Both the position numbers and the translations under genes were made by a program. From Lonicera japonica (Eukaryota; Streptophyta; Magnoliopsida; Dipsacales; Caprifoliaceae): a DNA stretch of 64,000 nt. The notes beneath the pieces were generated by a model. The model saw only the letters and a list, made by a program, of their open reading frames with translations, searched no databases and was not told the origin of the DNA. Numbering within the stretch: position 1 is the stretch's first letter; every line of letters starts with the position of its first letter. Below, one piece after another: positions 11,373 to 22,570 of this stretch. The stretch is from the NCBI GenBank assembly GCA_021464415.1, contig CM038467.1, positions 66,717,159 to 66,781,158 of the forward strand, read 5' to 3'.

Positions 11373-12546
11373 AGAAGAACCGCCGACCACGTAAACCACC
11401 CACCCGCATACATTCTGTTACCCGGACTTCCTCCGATGCATTGCCACATTCAGTCGTCCAGTATTTAAATCTCAGTGGACATGCAAATGATGTAGTGCAA
11501 CCAGTACAAGGTATATCTCTTGATAATATTATTATTTTTATTTAATATTGTGATATATGACATATATATTTATATATATAGATTTTGTTTTATACAAATG
11601 ATAATTACCCGCTTTTGGGATGGGATTGGCCAAACTTGAACTCGAACTCAAGCCGAGGTTATATATATTGAACTTGCCCAAAATAGATGTAGTTTCTTTT
11701 TTATATGTCTTAACCTTTGCTACGAATAACTAATATTGCACATTGTCTCTATTAGTTGTTCGACAGCACAATCTCATTGCCTCCACCAGTAATACAACGG
11801 CTCTAACCTCATTTGGCCCACTGCCTCAATCCGTGGTTGGGCATGTAAATCTTAATGCCTCCACCAGTAACATCGTGCAACCACTACTTTGTATGTTTCG
11901 TAAGTTTTATTTTCAATTATTAATTAAGTTGAAATTGGTGTTCTTTTAAAATGCTAGAGTCAATCCCATGCTACAACTTCATTAAAGCTAAATGTTTAAC
12001 TTTATTATTTATGTGAAAAAATACAGCGGCAATGAGTCCAACAATAGATCCTTTTGGAGGACGACGTAGTATAACTGTATTTGGATATGTAAGCTCTTTT
12101 TTGTTTCTCATTTTTTTACCGTATTCGAATTTTTGTTTTACATATTTTTAATTGACTACATTTTTTTTGTAGGAAGACTACAATTTACTACAAACGGTAT
12201 ATATCTTTATCCTTCTCCGATAATTCTTTTTAATGCTTATATGTAACAATAATTATTAAACAATAGTTATTTAATTCACGTACAGAAGGAGTTTCTGAAC
12301 AAACAAAATATTGGCATTGTTATCCGAGATGAGTCTGAACTAAATATGATGCTTAAGGCAAGTTATGAGTTTTTTGTCTTTTTATTTATTTTTTTACTTT
12401 TATTAAAACTAAATATAATGCTTAAGGCGGATTTTAATATATAATGTTTTAAATTGTAACAGCACAATATGAACAACTCGGAGTCAAACGCATCTCACAA
12501 AGGAAAGGGAAAGGGGAAAGAAAATCAAGCGCCGACGTCACTTGTG
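11373..12546 (+). pseudogene. N-terminal exons of the Helitron gene
   Basis: A chain of small exons stays in phase across six introns: about 11373-11510, 11756-11890, 12027-12088, 12173-12196, 12286-12357 and 12463-12546. Lengths (135, 62, 24, 72 and 84 bp) and phases add up with no stop. Acceptors are strong (ATTAG, ATACAG, TTGTAG, GTACAG, TAACAG). Donors are GT except after 12357, where the exon AAG is followed by GCAAGT, a GC-AG intron. The peptide is Ser/Thr/Asn-rich with a repeated SVVxxxNLxxxxS motif in the first two exons and a KGKGKGKEN cluster in the last. It joins in phase to the exon at 14147. I know no function for this N-terminal part. The first exon's start is uncertain. Confidence 0.55.
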
Positions 12547-13078
12547 GTATTTTGTTAAACACTATTTAATACATTTTTTCCTCCTCTACGTATCTATATT
12601 ACAATTTGAAGAAAATTAGTACCATGTATGAAGATTTTAGAATTATATAATTATTTTTAGTGAAATATTAATTGTCCCTGCCTTTTCTATTTTAAATGCA
12701 TTGCTTGGATATTTTCTTATTACTTTTCCACATATCATAGTGTTATCTTTTAATTATTTCTTACTAGGTATTGTCCGTGCCAAACGGCATGACGATATAA
12801 AAAATATATTAACAGTTGAAACTTACTGATAATGAAAAAATTATATCTAAACATTGTGTAACCCAGAATAAACATTAAGAAAGCTATATAAACAATGCTC
12901 ACACTATAACAGGCCGAGCTTTTCCTGAACCCATATAAATGACCTATCATAGACAGAGATATCAACTGATTTACTCGTAAAGTTGAACTCAATATGCCAA
13001 AAAACATATTCAACCCGAACAAATTAAGATGGTTTTAATTGAAAAACTCGAATAAATATTTTTAAAAATCATTTACCA

Positions 13079-13720
13079 ATATATGCAAAAATTAAACATT
13101 TTTAAAAATCATTCGCCAATATATATTGAAACAAATATATTACAATTAGGAGTAGCCCTGGTGCAACTAATAGTCACATCTGCTTAATTTTCGCCAAAAG
13201 CAATTGTAGCTAAGGAGAACGTCCTTTTTAATAAACATATGGTAAAACTGGTTCATAAAAGTAATTTTTTTTTAAAAAAATATAACTTATTTCAAATATG
13301 CTAATTATAATAATTTCAAATTTTTGAATTTAAAGTTAATGTATTTTAAATTTTAAAAAGTAATTAATGAGAAATAAAGTGATAAAGTAGATTGGTGGAA
13401 TATATGCAAAAAAAAACATTTTTAAAAATCATTCGCCAATATATATTGAAACAAATATATTACAATTAGGGGTAGCCCTGGTGCAACTAATAGTCACATC
13501 AGCTTAATTTTCGCCAAAAGCAATTGTAGCTAAGGAGAACGTCCTTTTTAATAAACATATGGTAAAACTGGTTCATAAAAGTAATTTTTTTTTTAAAAAA
13601 ATATAACTTATTTCAAATATGCTAATTATAATAATTTCAAAATTTTGAATTTAAAGTTAATGTATTTTAAATTTTAAAAAGTAATTAATGAGAAATAAAG
13701 TGATAAAGTAGATTGGTGGA
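13079..13720. repeat. 320-bp tandem duplication in a Helitron intron
   Basis: Two head-to-tail copies (about 13079-13398 and 13399-13720) share nearly every base, including ATTCGCCAATATATATTGAA and GTAGCCCTGGTGCAACTAAT. The near identity marks it as recent compared with other repeats here. It lies in the long intron 12547-14146. Confidence 0.9.
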
Positions 13721-14146
13721 ATAATAGTGAGATTAAGTAAAAATTACCTAATATCTAAACAGCATACAACCCAAAACATATATTCAAATATCTGTATACA
13801 CAACCTATTTAACTATCAAGCACCATGGTTAGCTAAAGTCGAATTCAAGATACCAAAAGATATATTTGAACCAACCAGATTGATGTGGTTTTTTTTTTAA
13901 AAACTCGAATTTGCCCAAATTTATGATATGCTTAAATTCGAACCCGTTTCACCACTTTGTTAAGGTCGAGTTGGGTTAATTTGTCATTTTTAATCATTCG
14001 CCAATATATTAAAAAATAAATATTTGAAAAAAAAATTAATACATCCTATTATTATAATAATTGCATTAACATTGTTTGATTTCGAGAGTGAGGACAAACT
14101 TTTTTAGGATTTTGGATTCAATGAGCTTAAAGATCTTTATTTTTAG

Positions 14147-17100
14147 GGGCCCAATAGCAATGTTCTTTTTAAAGCTGTACTGGCTCAACGTAAAAGGCGA
14201 GAAAGGGAACGCAACGAAATGCAACCAAGACAACTTGCACAACGTTTGCGTCGCGAAAGAGAACAGCAAGGAAAAGAACTTCAGTCCAAGCTACAAGAGC
14301 CAAGCCTACCAAGATTCTTTCCTGGTTTAACCCCTAGGCCAGCACAACGCCTTGCTTATGAACGAGAATGTTCAAAACTCAAAAATCAATTTTATAAACA
14401 CCAATCATTGCTTCCACCTGGTCCTTCTACTATTCAAGTGCCAAATTCTTTAGACTCACAATAAAGTAGTGAGCCATATGGTACTCATATAACTATTTAG
14501 TCTCATTCAGACAATCATATTTTTCCAACTTCGTCATCTTTGAATAATAATGTTACTATTCCGCCATTGCATCAACCAGTTTTGAATAATATCGGGTAAT
14601 TCCATTTACAATTAGAGAAATAGTGTTCTTTAAGAGATACTTATTAATTTTTTGCTTTATAACTTAAGTCGTTTTTATAAAACATTTCTTTTTAGGTCAG
14701 CTTCTTCCAATGATGAGCGTTTAACTGCTATTGTTAACCCTCGGGTGCATCCTAACTCAGGGAGACATTATTTGGGTTTAATGGATAAGACATGCCCTCA
14801 TTGTTATGCATTGCATTGGAGTGCTGAAATGTTATCAATTTCGTCTGGTGAACACCCACTATTTGGATAATGTTGTTTGCAAGGTAAGATTCATTTGCCA
14901 TTACTCATTGCGCCACCTCCTGAAATTAAAGCATTATATGATGGCAATGATATTCAATCAAAGTCGTTTCGAAGTTATACCCGGCTGTACAATGCAGCAA
15001 ATGCATTTACGAGCTTGGGTGTCCAAATGGATGATAGAATGCTTCATGGTAGAGGTCCTACATCATTCACAATTCATGGGGAGTTACGACAACGAACAGG
15101 TGCCCTTCAACCTCCACATGCTCAAGAAATGATGTCCTTAGAACTATTCAGGATAATCTTTTGCGGTTTAATGCATTTTCGGATAAGTTCAGGCATGCTG
15201 CTTCGATTTTAGAAGGGAAACATTTGAACCATTTAGGCAATCATGACATACCAGCTTACCTTCATTATGCACCAAATAAAGATAGACGAACTCACAATTT
15301 ACCAACTTCTGATGAAATTGCTGTGATATTGCCGGGAGACGGTACTAAGATATCAGCGATGAGGGATATTATTGTACGATTACGAGGGAGTAACCAATTG
15401 ATGCAGATTAACGAATGCCATCCGGCTTATTTGCTATTGCACTATGTGTTAATGTTCCCGCATGGCGAACTTGGTTGGGAACCTGATTTCAAGCAGTGGG
15501 ATCCTGTATTGAATAGAGCTTCAGATTGTAGGCTTACTCAGATGCAGTTTTATGGGTATCGTTTGTTCGAAAGAAGCACCGAGTACTCAACCATCCTAAG
15601 AGGTGGAAAATTATTTCAAGAGTTCATTGTTGATGCTTGGGCAGCAACAAAGCAAAATCGGTTGACTTATTACAGGCTTAATCAAAAACGGCTTCGTTCT
15701 GAATTGTACCAAGGTCTATCTGATCTTGCTGTTGATGGGTTAAATGCTGATCAAGTTGGGAAGCGAGTTGTTTTGCCATCCTCTTTTGCTGGTAGTCCAA
15801 GACAAATGTTTGAAAATTTTCAAGATTCTATGGCTATAACCCGATACAACCAGCATCCAGATATTTTTCTCACCATGACTGCAAATCCCAATTGGCCAGA
15901 AATTAAATCTTCTTGTTGCCACATCAAACTCCTTCTGATCGTCCAGATTTGGTTGCCCGTGTCTTTGAATTAAAACGTCTTGCCTTGATGAAAGAGATCG
16001 ATAGAAATCAAGTATTTGGAAAAAGGTGGGGCATGTATTCACCATTGAATTCCAGAAGCGCGGATTGCCGCATATGCACTTGTTTATTTTTCTTCATGGA
16101 GATGACAACATTCGAACATGTGAGCATGTGAACCGTTCAGTTTCTGCTGAATTTCCAGATGCAATAGCTGATCCAGAACTGTACGAAACTATCAAAAGTT
16201 GTATAATTCATGGACCCTGTGGTGCTCGAAATCGTAATGCATCATGTATGGATGATAATGGTAAATGCACTAAGAGATATCTCAAAGATTGGGCTGATGA
16301 AACTACAATGGACCAAGATGGCTATCCAATTTATTGAAGGCGGACTGATGGTAAGAAGCACACTCTTAGATCTGGATGTGAAGTTGATAATAGAGATGTC
16401 GTGCCATATAATCCACACCTATCCAGGATGTTTAATTGTCATATCAATGTGGAAGTTTGTGCAGGGTTAAGATGTGTCAAGTATATCCATAAATACATTT
16501 TCAAAGGCCACGATCGCACGACTGTGGTATTGGGTGCAGTTGATGAAATCAAACAATACCTCGATGCAAGATATATTGGACCACCCAAGGCAGCATGGCG
16601 AATTTTTGGTAATCCTTTACATCAAGAAGTTCCAACAGTTTTGCGTTTAGTGGACGGAAAGACAAAGGGGTTTTCAAATCGGAAGAATGTATTTTGCCAG
16701 TCCGAATTAAGGTGAAAGGTTTTATTTGCACCTTTTACTAACTGTTGTGAAAGGACCTAAATCTTTTGAATGCTTAAGGACTGTTAACAATATTGCTCAC
16801 CCTACGTACAAGGCAGTATGTGTTGCTAAGGGCCTTTTAGAAAACGACGAAGAATGGATACAATGTCTCAGAGAAGCGGTAATAATGAGAACATGATCCC
16901 AGTTGAGAAGATTGTTTTGCATTATCTTGACGCAATGCAACCCTTTAAATCCTGATGCGTTATTGAACCAATTTTCTATGCATATATGTGATGATCTCAT
17001 ATTCGCAATTCGTACAAGTTATGGTATTCCGATTCCAACTGATGAACAAGTTCAGGATTATGGCTTATTCCTTCTAAATCAATTGCTTCAGGAATCAGGT

Positions 17101-18691
17101 AAGAGTTTGTCTAATTTCCCTCCCATGCCACAGCCATCTGGGAATTGGAGTACTGTAGTTGGTAATCGTCTGATATGGGAACATCGTCAGTTACAATTTG
17201 AAGCAGGGCAATTAAATGTTCAAAATCACATTGATCAGCTCAACGAAGGACAGCATACTACCTACAATGCTGTTATGTCTTCGATTTACGAAAATAAGGG
17301 AATTACTTTTTTTCTAAGTGGTGGCGCGAGAACTGGAAAGACTTTTCTTTATAATACTATTGCAACAAAATGTCGCAGCCAGGGAGATGTAGCGGTTTCT
17401 GTTGCATCATCAGGAATTGCATCAGGATTATTAACTGGGGGTCGAACAACACATTCAACTTTTTGCATTCCACTAGATGTGTTAGAAAACTCATTCTGCG
17501 GCTTCACTAAGCAGTCATCACATGCTGAATTATTTAGAATGGCAAGACTAATCATATGGGATGAGGTTCCGATGCAACATCGACATTGTATTGAAGTTGT
17601 TAATCGGATCCTACAAGACATTCGCGATAATGTTATGCCATTTGGTGGTATTACAGTTATTCTTGGTGGGGACTTTAGGCAAATCTTGCCTGTTATTCCT
17701 AGAGGTGTTCGCGAGCAAATTGTGACAGCATCATTAAGACGATCTATATTGTGGAAAGACATTCATGTCCTGACATTACATGTTAATATGCGCTTAAATG
17801 GTGAGCCACATGGAAATAACAGTTTCTTTGCTTTTCTCAATGAGGTAATACTTTTTTTTATAGATGCTATTATTCTTTTTGTGTAATTATTGTTCTTTTA
17901 AAATCATAATTTTCATTGTCTAGATTGGGTCAAATCCTGAAGAAACAATAATACTTCCAGCTTCAATACAGAAGTGCCAAAACGTTGAGGATATGATTTC
18001 TGTTATTTATCCGCAACTTGACATGGCAAGTATAATCACATCTGAGTTTTTAAATGAGAGAACTATTTTATCTGCTAGAAATGATGATGTCAGTGCCATC
18101 AACCAATCAGCATTAGAAATTTTTCATGGTGAAACCTTCACGTACTTCGCTGCAGATAAAATGGTAGAAGACGAGGATGTAGACCCAGGTATTACACATC
18201 AGTACCCAAATGAGTTTTTAAACACTCTTAATCCCCCTAGTCTACCCTCATTTAAACTGGATCTTAAAGTGGGTGCCCCAATTATGCTACTAAGAAACAT
18301 TGCACCTAAAGATGGTCTTTGTAACGGAACTAGACTTATCGTAGTCAACTGCGGAGATTTTGTAATTGAAGCTAAAATATTAATTGGAGATAAACATGGT
18401 AACTTAGTGTTCATTCCACGAATTTCCTTAACTCCATCTTCGTCCGAGTTGCCAATTAAAATGACAAGGCGTCAATTTCCAATTCGATTGGCATATGCAA
18501 TGACAATGAATAAATCTCAAGGCCAGTCCGTAAAATTTCTTGGGGTATATTTGTGTACACCGGTCTTTAGCCATGGGCAATTATACGTGGCTATGTCAAG
18601 ATGTACGAGTTCTAGCCGTATGTGCGTTCTCTTCCCGAATTCCACAAGCAACTCAACATTGAATGTTGTATATCCCAAAGTTCTGCTATAA
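14147..18691 (+). pseudogene. Helitron Rep/helicase, decayed
   Basis: Exons 14147-14595, 14696-17844 and 17924-18691 with in-phase GT-AG introns. Order: a basic helix (QRKRRERERNE), a Helitron-like N domain (CCLQGKIHLPLL, FTSLGVQMDD, FTIHGEL), the rolling-circle nickase with the HUH motif in KRGLPHMHLFIFLH (about 16055) and the tyrosine motif YIHKYIFKGHD (about 16480), then a PIF1-type helicase with Walker [12 protein letters not shown] (17320), Walker B IIWDEVPM (17553), [10 protein letters not shown] (17668) and MNKSQGQS (18508). Such proteins nick and unwind DNA for rolling-circle transposition. It is dead: stops in exon 1 (TAA, TAG), TAA at 14868, TGA at 16335 (likely CGA) and about 16892 (likely GGA), and frameshifts near 15140, 15910, 16025 and 16710. 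Key catalytic residues otherwise remain. Confidence 0.9.
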
Positions 18692-18793
18692 CAGTTTATT
18701 TTTGGTGCACCTTTTATTTAGTCTTATAATTTACACGTGTTATATATATATTTTAAAAAAAAATGATTAATTACTTTGAATTTTTTTCCACAG

Positions 18794-19070
18794 TACTGGC
18801 CTAATAAAGTTAACAAATGGAGGCGTATTCATTCAACCCGACTTCGTGGATGGGGAATAGATAACACGGTAACATGCATTCATTATTTTCTTACTTTTTA
18901 CTCTGGTTTTTTACTTATGAAGTTTAATTAATTAATATACTTTCTAAAATTGTTTATAATTTCTTTCTTAATAGGTTTACGTTATGACTGGGCTTAGATG
19001 GCCTTCTTTGGTGGGGATTGATACATCTACTTTTTGGAGGATCATTTATCGAACTTTTGGCAGATTTTGA
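18794..19070 (+). pseudogene. Possible C-terminal exons downstream of the helicase
   Basis: 18794-18868 (after CCACAG, before GTAACA) encodes YWPNKVNKWRRIHSTRLRGW; 18975-19070 (after TAATAG) encodes VYVMTGLRWPSLVGIDTSTF and ends at TGA. Both are open, the lengths are multiples of three, and the splice signals are clean. They lie past the usual helicase end and its TAA at 18689, so they would be reached only through a donor before that stop. The function is unknown to me; an extra domain of this Helitron family or a separate small gene are both possible. Confidence 0.4.
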
Positions 19071-19656
19071 GTTCGCAACGATAAGAAAAACGTTTGATCT
19101 TTTTGTATAGACGCGACGGATACAAACATTCTTTTTCCGTCTGCATACTTTTCGTTAATATATATGCACAAACGCTACACTTTTTTTGTAATTATGGTGG
19201 TATATATTTTTTGTTAATATATTGTAATCGTTCAGTAACTACATCTTCACATATTAACTTTTGGTGCGTATAAAATCTTTGCGCTATTAATTTTTGTGTT
19301 AACATTTTTTTTTCATCTTTCCCTTTCTAACTTGGTCTCAAGGTTAGTAGTTATATTTAAATTTTAATTATTATAAATTAGTTTTCTTTGAGATTATTAA
19401 TAGTGTATAATGTTTTGTTTCAGTATATAATTACTGCATTTGTTAATAAACTTGACTGTGACATTTGTTTCGTAGGTATGGGTCTCAAAGCGGTAAATGG
19501 GATCTATGATCAAGTGGTACTAATGGTTAGTGATTCATCTCTAACTTTATAATTTAGATTGTGTATATGAGATTATGTGGTATGAATGAAACTTACTGTT
19601 TATGTTTATTTGCATTATTGATGCTTAATTATTGAAATTGCCCAGCAATGCAAAAA

Positions 19657-19682
19657 GTGCCCTCGGCACGGGCTACCTCTAG
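19657..19682 (+). terminator. Helitron 3' terminus: hairpin plus CTAG
   Basis: GTGCC (19657-19661), loop CTC and GGCAC (19665-19669) form a perfect 5-bp stem. It is followed by GGGCTACCT and the terminal CTAG at 19679-19682, then host T. This is the rolling-circle transposition terminator, not a transcription terminator. Confidence 0.85.
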
Positions 19683-19710
19683 TCTATATATATGTATGGA
19701 TATAGAGTTA

Positions 19711-20099
19711 GGCCCTATAGAGGGATCCCTCTCTTTAACAAAAATAAGGGATGCCCATTTGGAGGAGTAAATAGATTATTTTTTTTGATGAAAATTTGTA
19801 GAGATGATATATATGTTGAGTATATCACCTCCACCAAATTTCCTCAAGATAAATTCAATATAGAGGTGGATGTAATGAAAACTTGATATATATATATATA
19901 TGTGCATTTCCGGCTGTTGAAATTTTTTATGGTCATCTTAGCCGCTTCTAGATTGAAATTTTTGATGAAATTTGGTAAAGGTCATTTAATCATCATAAAG
20001 ATCATCTCCACAATTTTATTTTAAAAAAAATGTTCTATTTACCCTCCAAATGGACATATCTTCTTTTGGTAAAGAGAAGGAATACCTCATTAGAGCTTA
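19711..20099. repeat. Foldback MITE-like inverted repeat in the TSR1 intron
   Basis: The left arm (TCTCTTTAACAAAAATAAGG ... CCATTTGGAGGAGTAAATAG) is matched by the complement of the right arm (TCTCTTTACCAAAAGAAG ... CCATTTGGAGGGTAAATAG). The middle contains TTTGATGAAATTTGG, also found in the foldback element at 50120-50524, so the two may be distantly related. No coding capacity. Confidence 0.55.
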
Positions 20100-20365
20100 T
20101 CTCTATGTATATATCGGTATATTTCAAATAGAGGGGTGTGTGTATGTTCAACTTGTTTTTAGATCTTTTAACTATATGCCTCTTTGTTGTTTGTGTATTT
20201 GATTTCTTGTGGGCTTTCCTTTTTTGAATACTACCACTCAGGTAGTTGCCAGCACGTGTTTCACACTTTCCTTATAGAGATGGTTACTGTTGTCAACTAT
20301 TTTTATTATTAGTTGATCAAGTTTTTTGATTATATATACGTTCGCTTCTATATTTTACATTTTAG

Positions 20366-21604
20366 GATTTCCCAATGAAGTGGATGCCCCAATAGATATT
20401 TCTCCATATGCTTTTTCTTTATTTCTATCGATCTTTGTCGCGTTGATGTTGGACGACTGTTTTTATTGGGGCTTCCTCTTCTTTTTTTTTTTACTTTGCT
20501 CCCCATTTTATATGTGAAATTAGAGTTAACCCCATGTTTTCATAATCATTATGGACACATTCATGAAACTGGAAGTCTTTCAATCCCATGCAGTCAATGC
20601 CAATGGGTGTGCTTACAAGCTGGTGGCAGCCGAATAGCATTCACACCTAAACCAAACTTTTGCACCTACGTGCATTGGTGTCTCAAAGAATTACATTAAA
20701 ACTTTTGGGTTGGGGGGGGGGGGGTTGGAATTTAAGCCAATGGATTTCATTTAAAAACTTAAGACATTGCCCCCCATTTTGACGCAAGACTTTAGGATTC
20801 CCTGCATGCTGGGAGCTAAGGTCTAATTTCAAATTCATGCATCCAAACAGGCCCTTATTTATTTTATTTTATGTTTCTACAGTATTAAGAAGCATGAAAC
20901 ATACTATGCCCCAATAAAAGCCAAAGAAGAGTTGGTATTTCATGTTGGTTTCCGCCAAATTGTCGCAAGGTAATATTTTCATATATCACTGTCTTTTTTT
21001 TTTTTGTAAAATCATTATTCTCCATTTCCTCCTTCAAGTATTGATCATCATGTTACATAAAAAGTGCAGGCCATTATTTTTCCTCCTTCAAGTATTGATC
21101 ATCACTTTAGTATAAATGCTTATTAAATTTGAGATTTTTTTTAATAAAAAGAAATAAAGAGGAATGTCCAAGTCTCTTGATGACTTTTTTTTTTTGGGAG
21201 CAAGTTTCAATTTTTTTCTATCAAGTGAACATAAATACTTTCAAATAATAGCCAAAAGATTACCAATATTTGGCATGTTTTTTTGTGATAATATGTGAAT
21301 CTAATGGAGATTTGCAAACTCACTAACTCAAAAAATTAACTAGTTCAATTTGTAGTCTTCTTTTTTTGTAAATAACAGTATCGTTAGAAACCCGTTAAAG
21401 AAGTGTGATGAAGTCACAACTATGGTCACAAAAAGAAACAAGATTTCCCGAATTGGAGTTCGATATGTGGGATTCCCACAAATTAAGATGTAATATCTGA
21501 ATAAATTGAATAATTTCTGATGCAGTTACCCTCAACGAGTATCAAAATCAAAGGCCTCAGTGAGATATATGTTTCATAATCCAGAGGATGTGAAATGGTT
21601 CAAG
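20366..21604 (+). pseudogene. TSR1: Captured TSR1-like exons, second part
   Basis: 20366 to about 20413 (after TTTTAG) encodes GFPNEVDAPIDIS in the phase left by the exon ending at 6618. 20883-20969 (after TACAG) encodes IKAKEELVFHVGFRQIVAR before GTAATA. A stub at 21070 (after GTGCAG) encodes a few residues, RPLF-like, and then runs into a 54-bp duplicated stretch. 21526-21604 (after TGCAG) encodes YPQRVSKSKASVRYMFHNP and EDVKWFK before GTAAG. KEELxFHVGFRQ and YPQRVSKxKASVRYMFHNPEDVxWFK are strongly conserved blocks of TSR1. The stretch that should lie between them, with the HKMERFLHPG block, is deleted. Without it no normal TSR1 can be made. Confidence 0.82.
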
Positions 21605-22240
21605 GTAAGAATATTTGTTTTATAGAAGATTTGTTTTTGTTGTTGTTAGTTTGGTGTACTACAATATAACATCTCATGAAATTTTCTCTTTGATAAAAAT
21701 GAGATCATATGTTTGCATATATTTTTATCCTTGGCCAAACAATTGTATTCTATGGTAAACACGGAAAAGTAATATATATCTCACCAAATCCCTCATCTCA
21801 TTTTCCAATTTCTTATCAAAATTAGTAGTGCTTTAAATCGTTTTTCGCCCTTTCTTGTGCAGATGAGAAACAATCATCCATGGCTTCTGTCTAGTCTGAA
21901 AAGGATGCCAAGAAGCTCTATGTTCCAAGGAGAATGGTTATTAGAAATGATGACAATGTTGTTGACATAGATATAGATTATATGTTATCTGAGATTATAG
22001 TAAATTCAATTAATTTTGGATATTTCTTTCATATTACGATTTGAATTCAGTAGCGTTTAGTGTGTGCAATGGTTTGATGTAATAATTTTGGTGATTGGAA
22101 ATGATGAATATTGGTTTTTTGATGAATATTGGTTTGTGTGATGTCATTTGATCTTTATATTGGAATTTGTACTGTGCTATAGGGAAACTGCAAAATAATA
22201 TGATTTTTTTAATCAATTTATACTTTGTAATGGCTATAAA
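21605..22240 (+). other. CACTA 3' region with an unassigned exon-like segment
   Basis: After the last TSR1-like exon, GTGCAG at about 21862 precedes a stretch reading SEKDAKKLYVPRRMVIRNDD in one frame, with one stop upstream. It is not a TSR1 part that I recognise and could come from another gene or from the element itself. The rest is AT-rich. Confidence 0.3.
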
Positions 22241-22570
22241 CCGTTACAAATATGTAACGGTTTTCTCATGTAACGATTTTATTCCATTAGAAACCATTAA
22301 AGTTTTAGCCACTTTTACGAGCTATTGTAACGGTTGTTCAGTATTTTTAACGAGTTAAATCCGTTACTAAAATCAGTATTAGTAACGAATTAGCAACGTA
22401 TTTAGTCCGTTACAAATTTATTTTTTGTAATGGATTTTGATTAATTTTAGTAACAGATATATCCGTTACTAAAGTGTTTCCCACGCCTAATTAGTAACGG
22501 ATTTTATGTGTTAGAAACATTTTTTTCCAACGGATTGAGTCCATTACAAATGGGTCATTTTGGTGTAGTG
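22240..22570 (-). repeat. CACTA right subterminal repeats and terminal inverted repeat
   Basis: About ten GTAACGGA/TCCGTTAC-like units in both orientations precede the terminal repeat at 22541-22570, whose complement starts CACTACACCA. The sequence then returns to gypsy LTR after the ATT duplication. Confidence 0.8.

Larger units (their letters stand above)
7492..19682 (+). mobile_element. Helitron, 12.2 kb, with decayed Rep/helicase gene and captured fragments
   Basis: The 5' end begins A|TCTATATAATAAGGG, a typical Helitron start after a host A. The 3' end is a GTGCC-CTC-GGCAC hairpin ten bases before CTAG, followed by host T at 19683, the insertion signature between A and T. Between them lie a Rep/PIF1-type helicase gene and gene fragments. 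It interrupts the intron of the captured TSR1 gene; removing it leaves an intron of about 1.56 kb flanked by exons in compatible phase. The 3' end is well supported. The 5' end is supported by motif and position only. Confidence 0.75.
4548..22570. mobile_element. CACTA (En/Spm) transposon of 18.0 kb carrying host exons
   Basis: Left end CACTACACCATTTCGCACTA; the right end read on the opposite strand is CACTACACCAAAATGACCCA. The termini share CACTACACCA plus a further ATTTGTAA(C/T)GG block, about 30 bp in all. The flanking triplet is ATT on both sides (4545-4547 and 22571-22573), the 3-bp target duplication typical of CACTA elements. Subterminal regions (about 4570-4740 and 22240-22545) are packed with GTAACGGA-like repeats in both orientations, as transposase-binding subterminal repeats are. 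No TNPA or TNPD transposase is recognisable. Inside are TSR1-like exons and a 12.2-kb Helitron. Without the Helitron the element is about 5.8 kb. Confidence 0.88.

Noticed and set aside
17349..17762. 137-codon minus-strand ORF
   Set aside because: Antisense to the helicase Walker region, which explains its openness.
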